A stretch of DNA of 64,000 nucleotides, taken from the NCBI RefSeq assembly GCF_028368935.1, contig NZ_JAQNDK010000002.1:62001-126000 (forward strand). The letters are read 5' to 3'. The number at the start of each line of letters is the position of its first letter. Position 1 is the first letter of the stretch. A program made the translations under genes and the position numbers. Below are positions 48,182-56,559 of this stretch, piece by piece. A model generated the notes under the pieces. It searched no databases and was not told the origin of the DNA. It was given only the letters and a program-made list of their open reading frames with translations. The DNA is from Sorangium aterium (GTDB lineage: Bacteria > Myxococcota_A > Polyangia > Polyangiales > Polyangiaceae).

Positions 48182-48895
48182 TTGGCGAAGAAGTCGACGC
48201 GAGGGCCGGAGCGCGAGAGGCGCCGCGAGGATGCGCTCACGCGCGAGCGGATCGTCGATGCGGCGATCGCGCTGCTGGACGCGGACGGTGAGGATGGGCT
48301 GACGTTCCGCGCGCTCGCGGCGAGCCTGGCGACGGGCCCGGGCGCGATCTACTGGCACGTCACGAACAAGGGCGAGCTCCTCGTCGCCGCGACCGACGCC
48401 GTGGTCGCGCGCACGATGGGCGAGGTGCGCGGCTCGACAAGGCCGCACGAGGCGATCCATCGCATCGCGCTCGGCGTGTTCGACGCGATCGAGGCGCATC
48501 CGTGGGTGGGCGCGCAGCTCTCACGCGCTCCGTGGGAGACGGCGATGCTGCGGATCTACGAGCGCCTCGGCCGCCAGGTCGAGGCGCTGGGCGTTCGCGG
48601 GCGCGCCCAGTTCACCGCGGCGTCGACGCTGCTCGGCTACGTCATCGGCGTGAGCGTCCAGAACGCCACGGCGAGCCAGTTCGCGCGCCGCGAGCTCGCG
48701 CCGTCGACGAACCGCGTCGACTTCCTCGAGGCGGCAGCGGCGCGCTGGAGCGAGCTCGACGCCCGGGAGTACCCGTTCACGCGGAGCGTCGCCGCCCACC
48801 TCCCCGGCCACGACGACCGCAAGGAGTTCCTCGCCGGGATCGACCTGATCCTCGCCGGAATCGCGGGCCGCCCGATCTCGTCCTCAGCGACGTGA
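48182..48895 (+). CDS. TetR family transcriptional regulator
   Basis: 237 residues from TTG 48182, the only workable start in this frame; the purine-rich GGAG is just two bases ahead, so the true start may be slightly later. The helix-turn-helix is DGLTFRALAASLATGPGAIY within TRERIVDAAIALLDADGEDG, and the C-terminal region is TetR_C-like. Divergent from the TetX-like monooxygenase with paired palindromes between, so it is the likely repressor of both. The inducer may be the oxygenase substrate. Confidence 0.85.
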   Translation: MAKKSTRGPERERRREDALTRERIVDAAIALLDADGEDGLTFRALAASLATGPGAIYWHVTNKGELLVAATDAVVARTMGEVRGSTRPHEAIHRIALGVFDAIEAHPWVGAQLSRAPWETAMLRIYERLGRQVEALGVRGRAQFTAASTLLGYVIGVSVQNATASQFARRELAPSTNRVDFLEAAAARWSELDAREYPFTRSVAAHLPGHDDRKEFLAGIDLILAGIAGRPISSSAT

Positions 48896-48919
48896 TGATG
48901 CCCGAGGAGGGTCAGAAAT

Positions 48920-49033
48920 CTGCGGATTGGCAAGGCCATCAACAGCGGCTGCTCTACGTGCGACATCGGCAGGCTGAACGACACCGATCGACTCGACGAG
49001 ATCTGCGGCCGCGAAGCTTGTGAAGTAATGTAA
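48920..49033 (+). CDS. Possible 37-residue Cys-rich peptide ORF (CTG start) or gene remnant
   Basis: A perfect AGGAGG (48905-48910) is followed nine bases later by CTG, opening a frame to TAA 49031-49033. The product has four Cys: SGCSTCDIGR, then EICGREACEVM. No ATG/GTG/TTG exists in this frame after the preceding stop, so either CTG is used or this is the tail of a lost gene. The 3' end is unusually A+T-rich. I do not recognise it. Confidence 0.22.
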   Translation: MRIGKAINSGCSTCDIGRLNDTDRLDEICGREACEVM

Positions 49034-49132
49034 AATCTCTTGACGGACCGGGGTCCCGACCTTCTTAGAGGCCCAAGATCGGGCGAGCACGGCCGCGCGC
49101 CCGTTCCACCTGTCGTGAAAGGATCCTTGTCG

Positions 49133-50638
49133 ATGAAAACCAGGTTACGCCCCTTGCCCCCTCTCCTGCTCGCGCTCTCTGCCCTTGTCCTTTCGTCCTG
49201 CGGAGTCGAGCCGATCGAGGAGCAGCCATCCTTGGACATCGCCGAGGCTGCGTTGAACGGCGCCGTCGCGATCGCGGGGCACGTCGGCAACGACACCTCG
49301 AACGCAGGGATGAGCGGCGTCATCGTCCAGCTCAGCGGCGCTGCGAGCGCGCAGGCCGTCACCGACAGCCACGGCAACTTCCTCTTCACCGGCTTGCCCG
49401 CGGGCACGTACACGCTCACCCCGTCCAAGCCGGGCGCGACGATCACGCCGAGCACGGTCAACCTCGGCAGCGTCACGGCCGATCGGATCCAGAGCTTCAC
49501 CTGCGCCGGCGCCTGCGGCGCGGGCCCGGCCGTCGATCCTTACAAGGAGATCGCGATCGTCGATCCGTCGGTCACGCAGGACGCGCGCACCTCGAACGCG
49601 ACCGGCGGGCCCTGGAGCTTCCGGTACCTGATCGAGCAGATGACCCCGAGCGGCGTCGATCCTGCGGATTTCGTGGCGGAGTGGCTGGAGGGCTTCCAGC
49701 CGCTGACGATCAACGGTTATCCCACGACGAACCGGGGGACGCTCTCGCTGCTGAACCTCTGGCCGACGCGGCCGGACGGCAAGCTCGATGTCGCGCAGGC
49801 GCCGTTCCGGCTCCTCGGCATCTTCAACCGGACCGACCTGCACGCGAGCGGCAGCGGCGAGGCGCGCTTCGTGTTCGGCATCGTTCCGCCGAATCACTTC
49901 ATCGGTGGAATGACGGTGATCTTCGAGTACCGCCTGCCGACCAACTCGATCGCGCCGGATCGGCACAGCTGGATTGCCCGCTTCCACGCGCTCGGGCAGC
50001 ACGCCTTCGGCGCCCAGTACAACCAGCAGCTCCAGGAGATCACGGATCTCTTCACGCAGCGCGGCGCCGAGCGCAGCACGATGGGCAACCCCAACGCGAG
50101 CGCGCTCGCCCAGCTCCGCACGAGCGAAGACCTCATGGGCGCTCCCTGGTCGTGGCGGGAGTTCCACCTCGTCCCCGAGCCGACGGGCTACCAGGCCTTC
50201 CTTCGGCTCGTGGAGACCGCCCAGACGCCGGACCAGCAGCTCAACGGCGACGCCGGCCTCGAGGCCTTCCTGCTCGCGAACCGCACCGGGATCATCGCCG
50301 GCGCGACGCCGCTCGACCCCTCGTTCCTCGGCGGCGAGGCGGAGGGCAACGTCGTGCCTTCCGCCACGAAATGGGTCTTCCCCGGCGCGGACGAGCCGCT
50401 GCGCCACGCGTTCGCCGGGCAGACCTGCAACGGGTGCCATAACGCGGAGACCCAGCAGCTCGCCACCTTCTATCATGTGGCACCGTTCGCGACCCCCGGC
50501 CCCGACGGCACCGGCGTCCTGTCGAATTTCGTCAAGCAGGTCGAGATCCCGCGGCGGGTGAGCTTCATGCAGAACCGGCTCAGCTGCAGCACCCTCGCGG
50601 GGGACTGCTCGCCAGGATCCGAGTCGGTTGCCCCCTGA
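49133..50638 (+). CDS. Lipoprotein with carboxypeptidase-regulatory-like domain and CxxCH motif, 501 aa
   Basis: Start ATG 49133. The lipobox is LSALVLSSC. A beta-sandwich like carboxypeptidase regulatory/SdrB domains (GVIVQLSGAASAQAVTDSHG, FLFTGLPAGTYTLTP) spans about 45-120. The rest is a long domain with few known features (WSFRYLIEQMTPSGVDPADF), ending with CNGCH at 432-436, a heme c-type CxxCH within GQTCNGCHNAETQQ. A single CxxCH could bind heme or be structural. Related proteins of this layout are annotated in myxobacteria without function. Outer-membrane or periplasmic location is likely. Confidence 0.75.
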   Translation: MKTRLRPLPPLLLALSALVLSSCGVEPIEEQPSLDIAEAALNGAVAIAGHVGNDTSNAGMSGVIVQLSGAASAQAVTDSHGNFLFTGLPAGTYTLTPSKPGATITPSTVNLGSVTADRIQSFTCAGACGAGPAVDPYKEIAIVDPSVTQDARTSNATGGPWSFRYLIEQMTPSGVDPADFVAEWLEGFQPLTINGYPTTNRGTLSLLNLWPTRPDGKLDVAQAPFRLLGIFNRTDLHASGSGEARFVFGIVPPNHFIGGMTVIFEYRLPTNSIAPDRHSWIARFHALGQHAFGAQYNQQLQEITDLFTQRGAERSTMGNPNASALAQLRTSEDLMGAPWSWREFHLVPEPTGYQAFLRLVETAQTPDQQLNGDAGLEAFLLANRTGIIAGATPLDPSFLGGEAEGNVVPSATKWVFPGADEPLRHAFAGQTCNGCHNAETQQLATFYHVAPFATPGPDGTGVLSNFVKQVEIPRRVSFMQNRLSCSTLAGDCSPGSESVAP

Positions 50639-51068
50639 CCGTCCTCCGCGCGATCGTCGCTAGCGGCCGCGCATCTACGATCACGGGCCCAAAAGCGGTG
50701 CGTCGCATCCTCGATCATCTCGACCTCCCCCCCACACCCCGCGAACGGCAGCACCCGCACGCGACCCAAGGTGGGAACCGATGGCGTTCGGGTTCGACGC
50801 GGCGTAGCTGGGCACGCCGCCCGAGCCCGTCATGGCGAGCGCTGGCCGCGGTCGTCGAGGCAGAGCTGCGCCCGGAGCGCCGGCCCTGCGACGATGCTGG
50901 CGGCATGCTGAGGCTCCTGCCCAGCACGGGTCTCGACCGGGGCCCAGGGACGGCGTCCTTCAGCACACGGCGCTCCCGGCGCCCCGCCGGACAGAGCAGC
51001 AGGAAAGCAGGCGCGGCGCCCTGCTCTTTTTTCTGGACTTGGCAGTCCATAATGTTCATGCTCTCTCC
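50639..51068. other. Spacer with repeat family 4 copy B
   Basis: 430 bp between the CxxCH lipoprotein stop and the TetR start. The repeat occupies 50779-50892. Otherwise nothing recognisable is seen. The TetR promoter must lie in the right part, near the A/T-rich stretch around 51030-51060. Confidence 0.45.
50779..50892 (-). repeat. Dispersed repeat family 4, copy B
   Basis: Matches 38978-39099 over about 115 bp, including the ATG-beginning frame MTGSGGVPSYAASNPNAIGS on the minus strand and about 45 bp of upstream sequence (CGACGACC-GCGG, GCGCTCGCCATG). The frame diverges after about 20 codons. Confidence 0.75.
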
Positions 51069-51653
51069 GTGGCCCGTCCCAAGGAGTTCGATCGCGACGA
51101 GGTGCTCCGGCGCGCCATCCCGGTCTTCTGGGAGAAGGGCTTTGCCGGCACCTCGACCGAGGATCTCGTCCGTGCCATGGGGATCGGCCGACAGAGCCTC
51201 TACGACACGTTCGGCGACAAGCGACGGCTGTTCCTGGAGGCGCTCCGCGCCTACAACGCCGACAGCATCGCCTCGGTGATCAAGGCGCTCCGGGCCGGAC
51301 CGACCGCGCTCGCGGCGCTCGAGCGTGTCCTCGTCGACCTCGCCGAGGAGCACGGCGCGGCGCGCTCGCTCGGCTGCATGGGCGTGAACGCCGTCTGCGA
51401 GCTCGCCCGCGACGACGACGAGGTGCGCGCGCTCACCGCGACAAGCGCCGCGCTGCTCGAGACCGTGCTGAAGGACGTCATCGACGACGGCAAGGCGCAG
51501 GGCGACATCGGCAGCGCGCTCGACAGCCTCGAGGCCGCTCGCTTCCTCGCAGCCACGCTCAGCGGGATGAAGGTGCAGGCCAAGGCGGGCGCCTCGACCG
51601 AAGCCCTCCGCGACGTCGCGGCCTTCGCGGTCCAGAGCCTGCGCCCGCGCTGA
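51069..51653 (+). CDS. TetR/AcrR family transcriptional regulator
   Basis: About 194 residues from GTG near 51069 (VARPKEFDRDEVLRRAIPVF), a typical TetR N-terminus; the upstream in-frame ATG lies in the repeat. Helix-turn-helix region: STEDLVRAMGIGRQSLYDTF, followed by GDKRRLFLEAL. The C-terminal domain ends LEAARFLAATLSGMKVQAK, the usual pattern of AcrR-type repressors that pair with oxidoreductases. The gene precedes a short-chain dehydrogenase by about 110 bp on the same strand, with a palindrome in between, so it probably controls that gene. Confidence 0.88.
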   Translation: MARPKEFDRDEVLRRAIPVFWEKGFAGTSTEDLVRAMGIGRQSLYDTFGDKRRLFLEALRAYNADSIASVIKALRAGPTALAALERVLVDLAEEHGAARSLGCMGVNAVCELARDDDEVRALTATSAALLETVLKDVIDDGKAQGDIGSALDSLEAARFLAATLSGMKVQAKAGASTEALRDVAAFAVQSLRPR

Positions 51654-51698
51654 TCGCGCGGCGGCCGCTCCGGACCGCGCCCTCGTCGCGCGCTATTT

Positions 51699-51714
51699 TT
51701 GACTGATCGTTCAA
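51699..51714. promoter_or_regulatory. Candidate TetR operator TTGACTGATCGTTCAA
   Basis: An imperfect palindrome with core GATC and TTGA/TCAA arms, in the A+T-rich spacer 51654-51764 between the TetR and dehydrogenase genes. It overlaps a TTGACT that could be a -35 box. TGACTGATCGTTCA-type sites are known for several AcrR/TetR repressors of this class. Confidence 0.6.
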
Positions 51715-51764
51715 GTATACCAACGCACAAACGCACAACAGCCAACGACACAAAGGAGCTCAAC

Positions 51765-52517
51765 ATGAACAAGGACATCGGGCCGCTCGCAGGGAAGAAG
51801 GCGATCGTCATCGGCGGATCGCGCGGCATCGGCGCGGCCCTCGTGAAGCGCTTCGCGCGTGAGGGCGCGGCGGTCGCCTTCACCTACGTCAGCAGTCCGG
51901 ACCGGGCGCGAGAGCTCGTCGCGGCCGTCGAATCCGAGGGCGGGCGCGCCATCGCCCTTCAGGCCGACAGCGCCGACGCGAGCGCGCTCGAGGGCGCGAT
52001 CGCCGAGGCCGCGAGGGCGCTCGGCGGGCTCGACGTCCTCGTGAACAACGCCGGCATCCTGATCTTCGGCAATGCGGACGAATACAGCCTCGAGGACTTC
52101 GACAGGATGTTCGCCGTCAACGTGCGCGGCGTGTTCGTCGCCGCCAAGGCCGCGGCGAATCACCTCTCGCGCGGCGGGAAGATCTTCGTCATCGGCAGCA
52201 ACACGGCCGAGCGCGCGATGCTCGCCGGCCTGACCGTGTACGGGACGACGAAGGCTGCTGTCGCACGGCTGGTGCGCGGGCTGGCGCTGGATTTCGCCCC
52301 GCGCGGCATCTCGGTCGTCAACATCCAGCCTGGTCCGACGACGACCGACATGATGCCGCTCGACGGCCCGCACGTCGACTGGGTGCGCAACCAGAGCCCC
52401 GAGAAGCGCATCGCCGACCCCGACGAGATCGCGCGGTTCGTCGCTTACCTGGCCCGGCCCGAGTCGACCTACATCAACGGCGTGAGCCTGACGATCGACG
52501 GCGGCTTCATGGCGTGA
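51765..52517 (+). CDS. Short-chain dehydrogenase/reductase (SDR)
   Basis: 250 residues from ATG 51765, with AAAGGAG upstream. The cofactor loop GGSRGIGAALVKRF is a classical TGxxxGxG variant. NNAG is present (VLVNNAGILIFG), the catalytic Ser is in VIGSNTAERA and Tyr/Lys in VYGTTKAAV, and the C-terminal SLTIDGGFMA is typical. It reduces or oxidises a carbonyl using NAD(P)H in the cytoplasm; the substrate is unknown. Likely regulated by the upstream TetR through the palindrome at 51699. Confidence 0.93.
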   Translation: MNKDIGPLAGKKAIVIGGSRGIGAALVKRFAREGAAVAFTYVSSPDRARELVAAVESEGGRAIALQADSADASALEGAIAEAARALGGLDVLVNNAGILIFGNADEYSLEDFDRMFAVNVRGVFVAAKAAANHLSRGGKIFVIGSNTAERAMLAGLTVYGTTKAAVARLVRGLALDFAPRGISVVNIQPGPTTTDMMPLDGPHVDWVRNQSPEKRIADPDEIARFVAYLARPESTYINGVSLTIDGGFMA

Positions 52518-52580
52518 GCTGCCAACGCCGCCACCGCCGGGAGGTTCCCCTCATCTGCTGAGCTGCCCTGGCCCCGGACG

Positions 52581-53459
52581 CTACGCCTCGTCCTCCACCA
52601 GCGTGACGGCGAGCAGGGCGCCCCCGGGAGCGATCGCCCGCAGCGCCGCAGGGACGGCGGCGAACGCGAGGCGCTCGACCTGCTCGGCAGCCACCGAGGG
52701 TCGCACCAGGATCGTGCCCGGCGCGCGCTCCGGGGCCGGCGCATCGCCGTCGAGCGCGGCGAGCGACATCCACACGAGCCCGTCGTGGTCGCCCCTCACC
52801 GCGTGGGCTGTCGGGCCGACGCAGCACTGGGCCGCGGGCAGCACCAGGCGCGCGATGTCGACGTCGACCTCGGCGGCCCCGTACGCAGGATCGACGCAGG
52901 AGGCCGCCTCGACAGCGTCCGGCACGAGCTCGCTCCAGTCGATCTGCGGCGTCCACGAGGGTTGCGCGATGAGGCGCGCCAGCTCGAGCTCGAAATCGAT
53001 GATGGCGTCGGAGGCGGCGAGCTCGCGCAGCCCCTCCACGCGCTCCGCTGCGCGCGAGAGCGAGTTGTAAACGACGGTCGATCCCTCGACGAGGCCGGCG
53101 CCCGTCGCGCGGGCGCGCAGCGCCGCCGTCACCTCGTCGCGCGAGAGCCGGAGGACCGCTGCGAGCGTCGCGAGCCGTGACGCCTCGATGGGCGAGCGCA
53201 TGCCGGCGAGCGCGCGGTCAAACGCCGGCCGCCGCCGCGCGAGGAACCCGAGCAGGTCGTCGAGGGCGAACGCGCGGGGTACCTGGCCTTCGATCTCGGC
53301 CGGCGTGACCACGTGCCGCTCACGGAATGTCGCCTGCAGCACGGCGTGGAGCTCCTGGACGACCTCGAGCTCTGCAGGAAACACCCACGCTCCAAGAGGA
53401 AAGGGCGCGTGCCCCTCGCAGCCGCGGACGGAGAAGCGCTCGGCGGAACGGACCGTCAT
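52581..53459 (-). CDS. Hypothetical protein, 292 aa
   Basis: ATG 53459 (MTVRSAERFSVRGCEGH) is chosen because residues upstream of it in the same frame lack protein character. The product is soluble and acidic with mostly helical segments (LEVVQELHAVLQATF, ASRLATLAAVLRLSRDEVTAALR), a short Cys-containing part (LVLPAAQCCVGPTAHA) and an alternating hydrophobic end (LRAIAPGGALLAVTLVEDEA). I recognise no family. It is divergent from the propeller lipoprotein gene at 53650, leaving a 190-bp promoter region. Confidence 0.6.
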   Translation of the reverse strand: MTVRSAERFSVRGCEGHAPFPLGAWVFPAELEVVQELHAVLQATFRERHVVTPAEIEGQVPRAFALDDLLGFLARRRPAFDRALAGMRSPIEASRLATLAAVLRLSRDEVTAALRARATGAGLVEGSTVVYNSLSRAAERVEGLRELAASDAIIDFELELARLIAQPSWTPQIDWSELVPDAVEAASCVDPAYGAAEVDVDIARLVLPAAQCCVGPTAHAVRGDHDGLVWMSLAALDGDAPAPERAPGTILVRPSVAAEQVERLAFAAVPAALRAIAPGGALLAVTLVEDEA

Positions 53460-53649
53460 GCCGGCATGCCTATCACGGGTGAGCGCAGGACCTGACCGTC
53501 GAGCAGCGGCGCCGCGTCGTCGTCGTCGACGAGCACCGTACCGAGACCCGCGTGCAGGAGCCACCTCGCTTGCTCGGCGAGCCGAAGCCACGCTACGACC
53601 GGCGCAGGAACACATCGCATGCGGGGGGATCGCCGGAACGTGGACACAA

Positions 53650-54939
53650 ATGCCCGAAATCATTGATTCGAACAGGGCTATTCCGGCCACGGCCCGCCGT
53701 CGAACCCCGCGCTCGCGCTTGCTCGGGCTCGGTGCCGCCGCCTGCGCCCGCGCGCTGCTCGTCCCTGTGTGCGCTGCCCTCGCGGCCCTGTCCGTGGCCT
53801 GCGGCGGCGGCCAGACGCAGGGCGAGGCGTTCGACCCGCGCTGGAAGGACGACGGCGGCGCGGGCATCGCGGCCTTCCAGCAGCGGTTCGCGGGCAGGCG
53901 CATCCCCCTCGGCGCCGACGTGGCGGTCGGCGTCGCCGCGGGCGCGGGGGCGCTCGAGCTCGTCGGGGTGCCGCTCGACGGCGGCCCGGCGTGGACCTTC
54001 GTGCACCCGCTCGACGCGCGCCCGGCCGTCGCGGGGAGCGTCGTCGTCGGGCTCGGTCGGGGCGAGCTGTTCGCCCTCGACGCGCGCACCGGGGAGCTGC
54101 TCTGGACGCGGCGCGCCGGCGGCAAGCTCCGCGGCGCGGGCGACGACGGCGAGACCACCGTGGTCTCGCTCGTGTCGACCACCGGCGCCACGAGCGTCGT
54201 GCTCGCGGTGAGCCGCGAGGGCCTCGTGCTGCGCCAGATCGAGGACTCCGCCGCCATCGGCGTGCCCGCGGTCGTGGGGCGCTACGCGTTCCTGCCCTGG
54301 CAAGGGCGCTACGTCACGGTGTTCGACCTGCAGACCGGCGGCGAGGTGGCGCGGGCGCTGCTCCGCACCGAGGTGAGCCGCGCCTTCCTGCTCGGCGGAG
54401 CGGTCTTCTTCGGCGGCGAGGCGGCGACGCGGTTCGACGCCTCGATCGGGCTCGGCGCGGCCGGGCGCGCGTCGACCGCGCGGCTGCCGGCGCGCGAGCT
54501 GCCCGGGGCGCCGGTCTGGATGACCGCCGGGACCGAGGTGCTCGCGCCGACCGCCTCGGCCGGGGACATGGCGCGGCTCTACGCCCGCCCCCGGCCGGCC
54601 GGTCCGCCGGGCATCGAGGCGGAGCGCTTCGTGGCGACGTACTACCGGGCCGCGGTCGGCCTCGACGCGCGCTCCGGCGCGCTCGCCTGGGCCCACGCCG
54701 GCGAGGCCGACTTCCTCGGCGGCGCCGCCTACGCCGGCGGCTTCGCGCTGTGCGACGCACACGGCGGGATCTCGTTCCTCGACGCGCAGGGCGGGACCGT
54801 GGCGGGGCGCGCGTCGCTCGGCCGGCCGGTCCAGGCGTGCGTGGTGCAGGCCGACGGGCTCAGCGCGGCGGCGGTCGGCGCGAGGCCCGTGGAGGCTGCG
54901 TGGCCTGGCCGGGTGTTGCCGGAGGGGAATGGACTTTGA
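53650..54939 (+). CDS. PQQ-like beta-propeller lipoprotein (BamB-like), 429 aa
   Basis: A basic N-terminus then LLVPVCAALAALSVACGGG, a lipobox with Cys about residue 50. The body shows propeller strands with the repeated LFALDARTGELLWTRRAG and VGLDARSGALAWAHAG motifs characteristic of PQQ/BamB repeats. The last residues end in GRVLPEGNGL. BamB-like lipoproteins help assemble outer-membrane proteins; this one may have another role, since the propeller is generic. The pectate lyase gene starts 39 bp downstream and may be co-transcribed. Confidence 0.78.
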   Translation: MPEIIDSNRAIPATARRRTPRSRLLGLGAAACARALLVPVCAALAALSVACGGGQTQGEAFDPRWKDDGGAGIAAFQQRFAGRRIPLGADVAVGVAAGAGALELVGVPLDGGPAWTFVHPLDARPAVAGSVVVGLGRGELFALDARTGELLWTRRAGGKLRGAGDDGETTVVSLVSTTGATSVVLAVSREGLVLRQIEDSAAIGVPAVVGRYAFLPWQGRYVTVFDLQTGGEVARALLRTEVSRAFLLGGAVFFGGEAATRFDASIGLGAAGRASTARLPARELPGAPVWMTAGTEVLAPTASAGDMARLYARPRPAGPPGIEAERFVATYYRAAVGLDARSGALAWAHAGEADFLGGAAYAGGFALCDAHGGISFLDAQGGTVAGRASLGRPVQACVVQADGLSAAAVGARPVEAAWPGRVLPEGNGL

Positions 54940-54978
54940 TGAGGGGTTTCCGGTCGCTCGGGCAACCGAAGGTCCATC

Positions 54979-56289
54979 ATGATCCTTTCTTCTCGCTTTG
55001 CTCGCCGCGCACTTCGGATCTCTCGAACCATCCCGGTCGCTTTGGGCATCCTGGTCGCTTGTTCCGACGGCGAGGGCGTGGACGATGGCCACCAGGTGGG
55101 CTCAGGCGGCGGCGCCGCTACGGGCGGAGAGCGGGCTGCGGGCGGTGCGACCAGCTCTGGCGGCGTGAGCAGCTCGCAGGGCGCCACGACGGGAGGCTCC
55201 GCTGCCGGCGGCGCCGGGAGCGGCGGTGATTCGACGGGCGGAACGGCCAGCAGCGGTGAGCCCTCCACGGGCGGCACGTCGAGCGGCGGCGGCGGAGCGA
55301 CCGGCGGCGCTGACGGCAGCGGCGGAGCGACCGGCGGCGCGGGTACGGGGGGCTCTTCGGGCAGCGCCGGCGGCGTCGTGGGGGAGCCGATCGGCTTCGC
55401 CACGCTGAACGGCGGAACGACCGGCGGCCAGGCCGGCGCGACGGTCACGGTCGACAGCTACGCCGAGCTGAAGAGCTACGCGGAGGCCAGCCAACCCTAC
55501 GTCATCCTCGTCCAGGGCCACATCACGAACGGATCGGGCGGCGGTCAGATCCGCGTCAAGTCCAACAAGTCGATCGTCGGCATCGGCAAGGATGCCTTCC
55601 TCGACGGCGTGGGCATCGACGTCTCGAGCCAGAACAACGTCATCCTGCAGAACCTGCGCGCGACCCTGGTGGGGACGAGCACGCCCGCGAACGTGAACGG
55701 GGGCGACGTGATCTCGATCTCGGGGACCAGCAAGAACATCTGGATCGACCACTGCGAGGTGTACTCCGAGGATCCGAGCGTCCAGACCGACAAGGACAAG
55801 TACGACGGTCTGATCGACATCAAGGGCCAGACGGGCTTCATCACCATCTCGTGGACGTACCTGCACGATCACCACAAGGGCGGCCTGGTGGGCGCCGCGG
55901 ACGACGATCTCCACGACGATCGCAAGGTGACGATGCACCACAACCATTACAAGAACGTGTTGCTCCGCGTTCCGATGTACCGCGGCGCCGTGGGGCACTT
56001 CTTCAACAACTACGTCGTCGGCGCGAAGGACGCGACGGAGATCCGCGCCATCACGTGCGTGCGCGTCGAGCGGAACTACTACGAAGCCCTCCACTACTCG
56101 ATCTACACGCCGTCCGATTCACCCGGGAAGACGGAGCGCATCTCGAACGTCGAGGTGAGCCGCACGTCGCGCGCCTATCCCGCCGATTGCACGGCGGACA
56201 TCCCGTACGCGTACTCCTCTGCGCTGACGAGCGAAACGAACGACGTGAAGACGCTCGTGCCCGCGTCGGCAGGAGTGGGAAAGCTCTGA
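54979..56289 (+). CDS. Secreted PL1-family pectate lyase with Gly/Ser/Thr-rich linker
   Basis: 436 residues, with GAAGG seven bases upstream. The lipobox-like VALGILVACS suggests a lipoprotein. A 100-residue Gly/Ser/Thr linker follows. The catalytic domain is a pectate lyase beta-helix: IWIDHCEVYS (the WIDH motif of PL1), YDGLIDIKGQTGFITISWTY, the Asp-rich DDDLHDDRKVTMHHNHY, and LLRVPMYRGAVGHFFNNY with the catalytic Arg. It cleaves polygalacturonate by beta-elimination with Ca2+. It supports plant-litter degradation, in keeping with a soil saprophyte. Confidence 0.9.
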   Translation: MILSSRFARRALRISRTIPVALGILVACSDGEGVDDGHQVGSGGGAATGGERAAGGATSSGGVSSSQGATTGGSAAGGAGSGGDSTGGTASSGEPSTGGTSSGGGGATGGADGSGGATGGAGTGGSSGSAGGVVGEPIGFATLNGGTTGGQAGATVTVDSYAELKSYAEASQPYVILVQGHITNGSGGGQIRVKSNKSIVGIGKDAFLDGVGIDVSSQNNVILQNLRATLVGTSTPANVNGGDVISISGTSKNIWIDHCEVYSEDPSVQTDKDKYDGLIDIKGQTGFITISWTYLHDHHKGGLVGAADDDLHDDRKVTMHHNHYKNVLLRVPMYRGAVGHFFNNYVVGAKDATEIRAITCVRVERNYYEALHYSIYTPSDSPGKTERISNVEVSRTSRAYPADCTADIPYAYSSALTSETNDVKTLVPASAGVGKL

Positions 56290-56559
56290 GCGGCAAACCA
56301 CGTCGCCCAGCGCGGAGAACGGAGCCGTGGCCCGGCTCCGCCTGGAGGATCTGAAGTTTGCTGACACCTACCCGGCGTTTGCTTTTTCTACCCCGAGGCG
56401 CGCGCCTGGGCCGAGCGGCGCATGCTATCAGCACCCGGAGCCGGCGATCGGCAGGCGATCGTGCACGACGTTCACCGTCCCGCTGACGGACGTGCCAGCC
56501 GGCGCTGCCGCCCGTCTCCTGCTGGACACCACGCCCCCCGGGCCATCGCACGACGTGAC

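Noticed and set aside
53188-53649. Upstream in-frame extension of the propeller lipoprotein gene
   Set aside because: The extension overlaps the divergent gene ending its promoter region and is Arg/Ser-rich with no protein likeness; ATG 53650 is followed by a proper signal.
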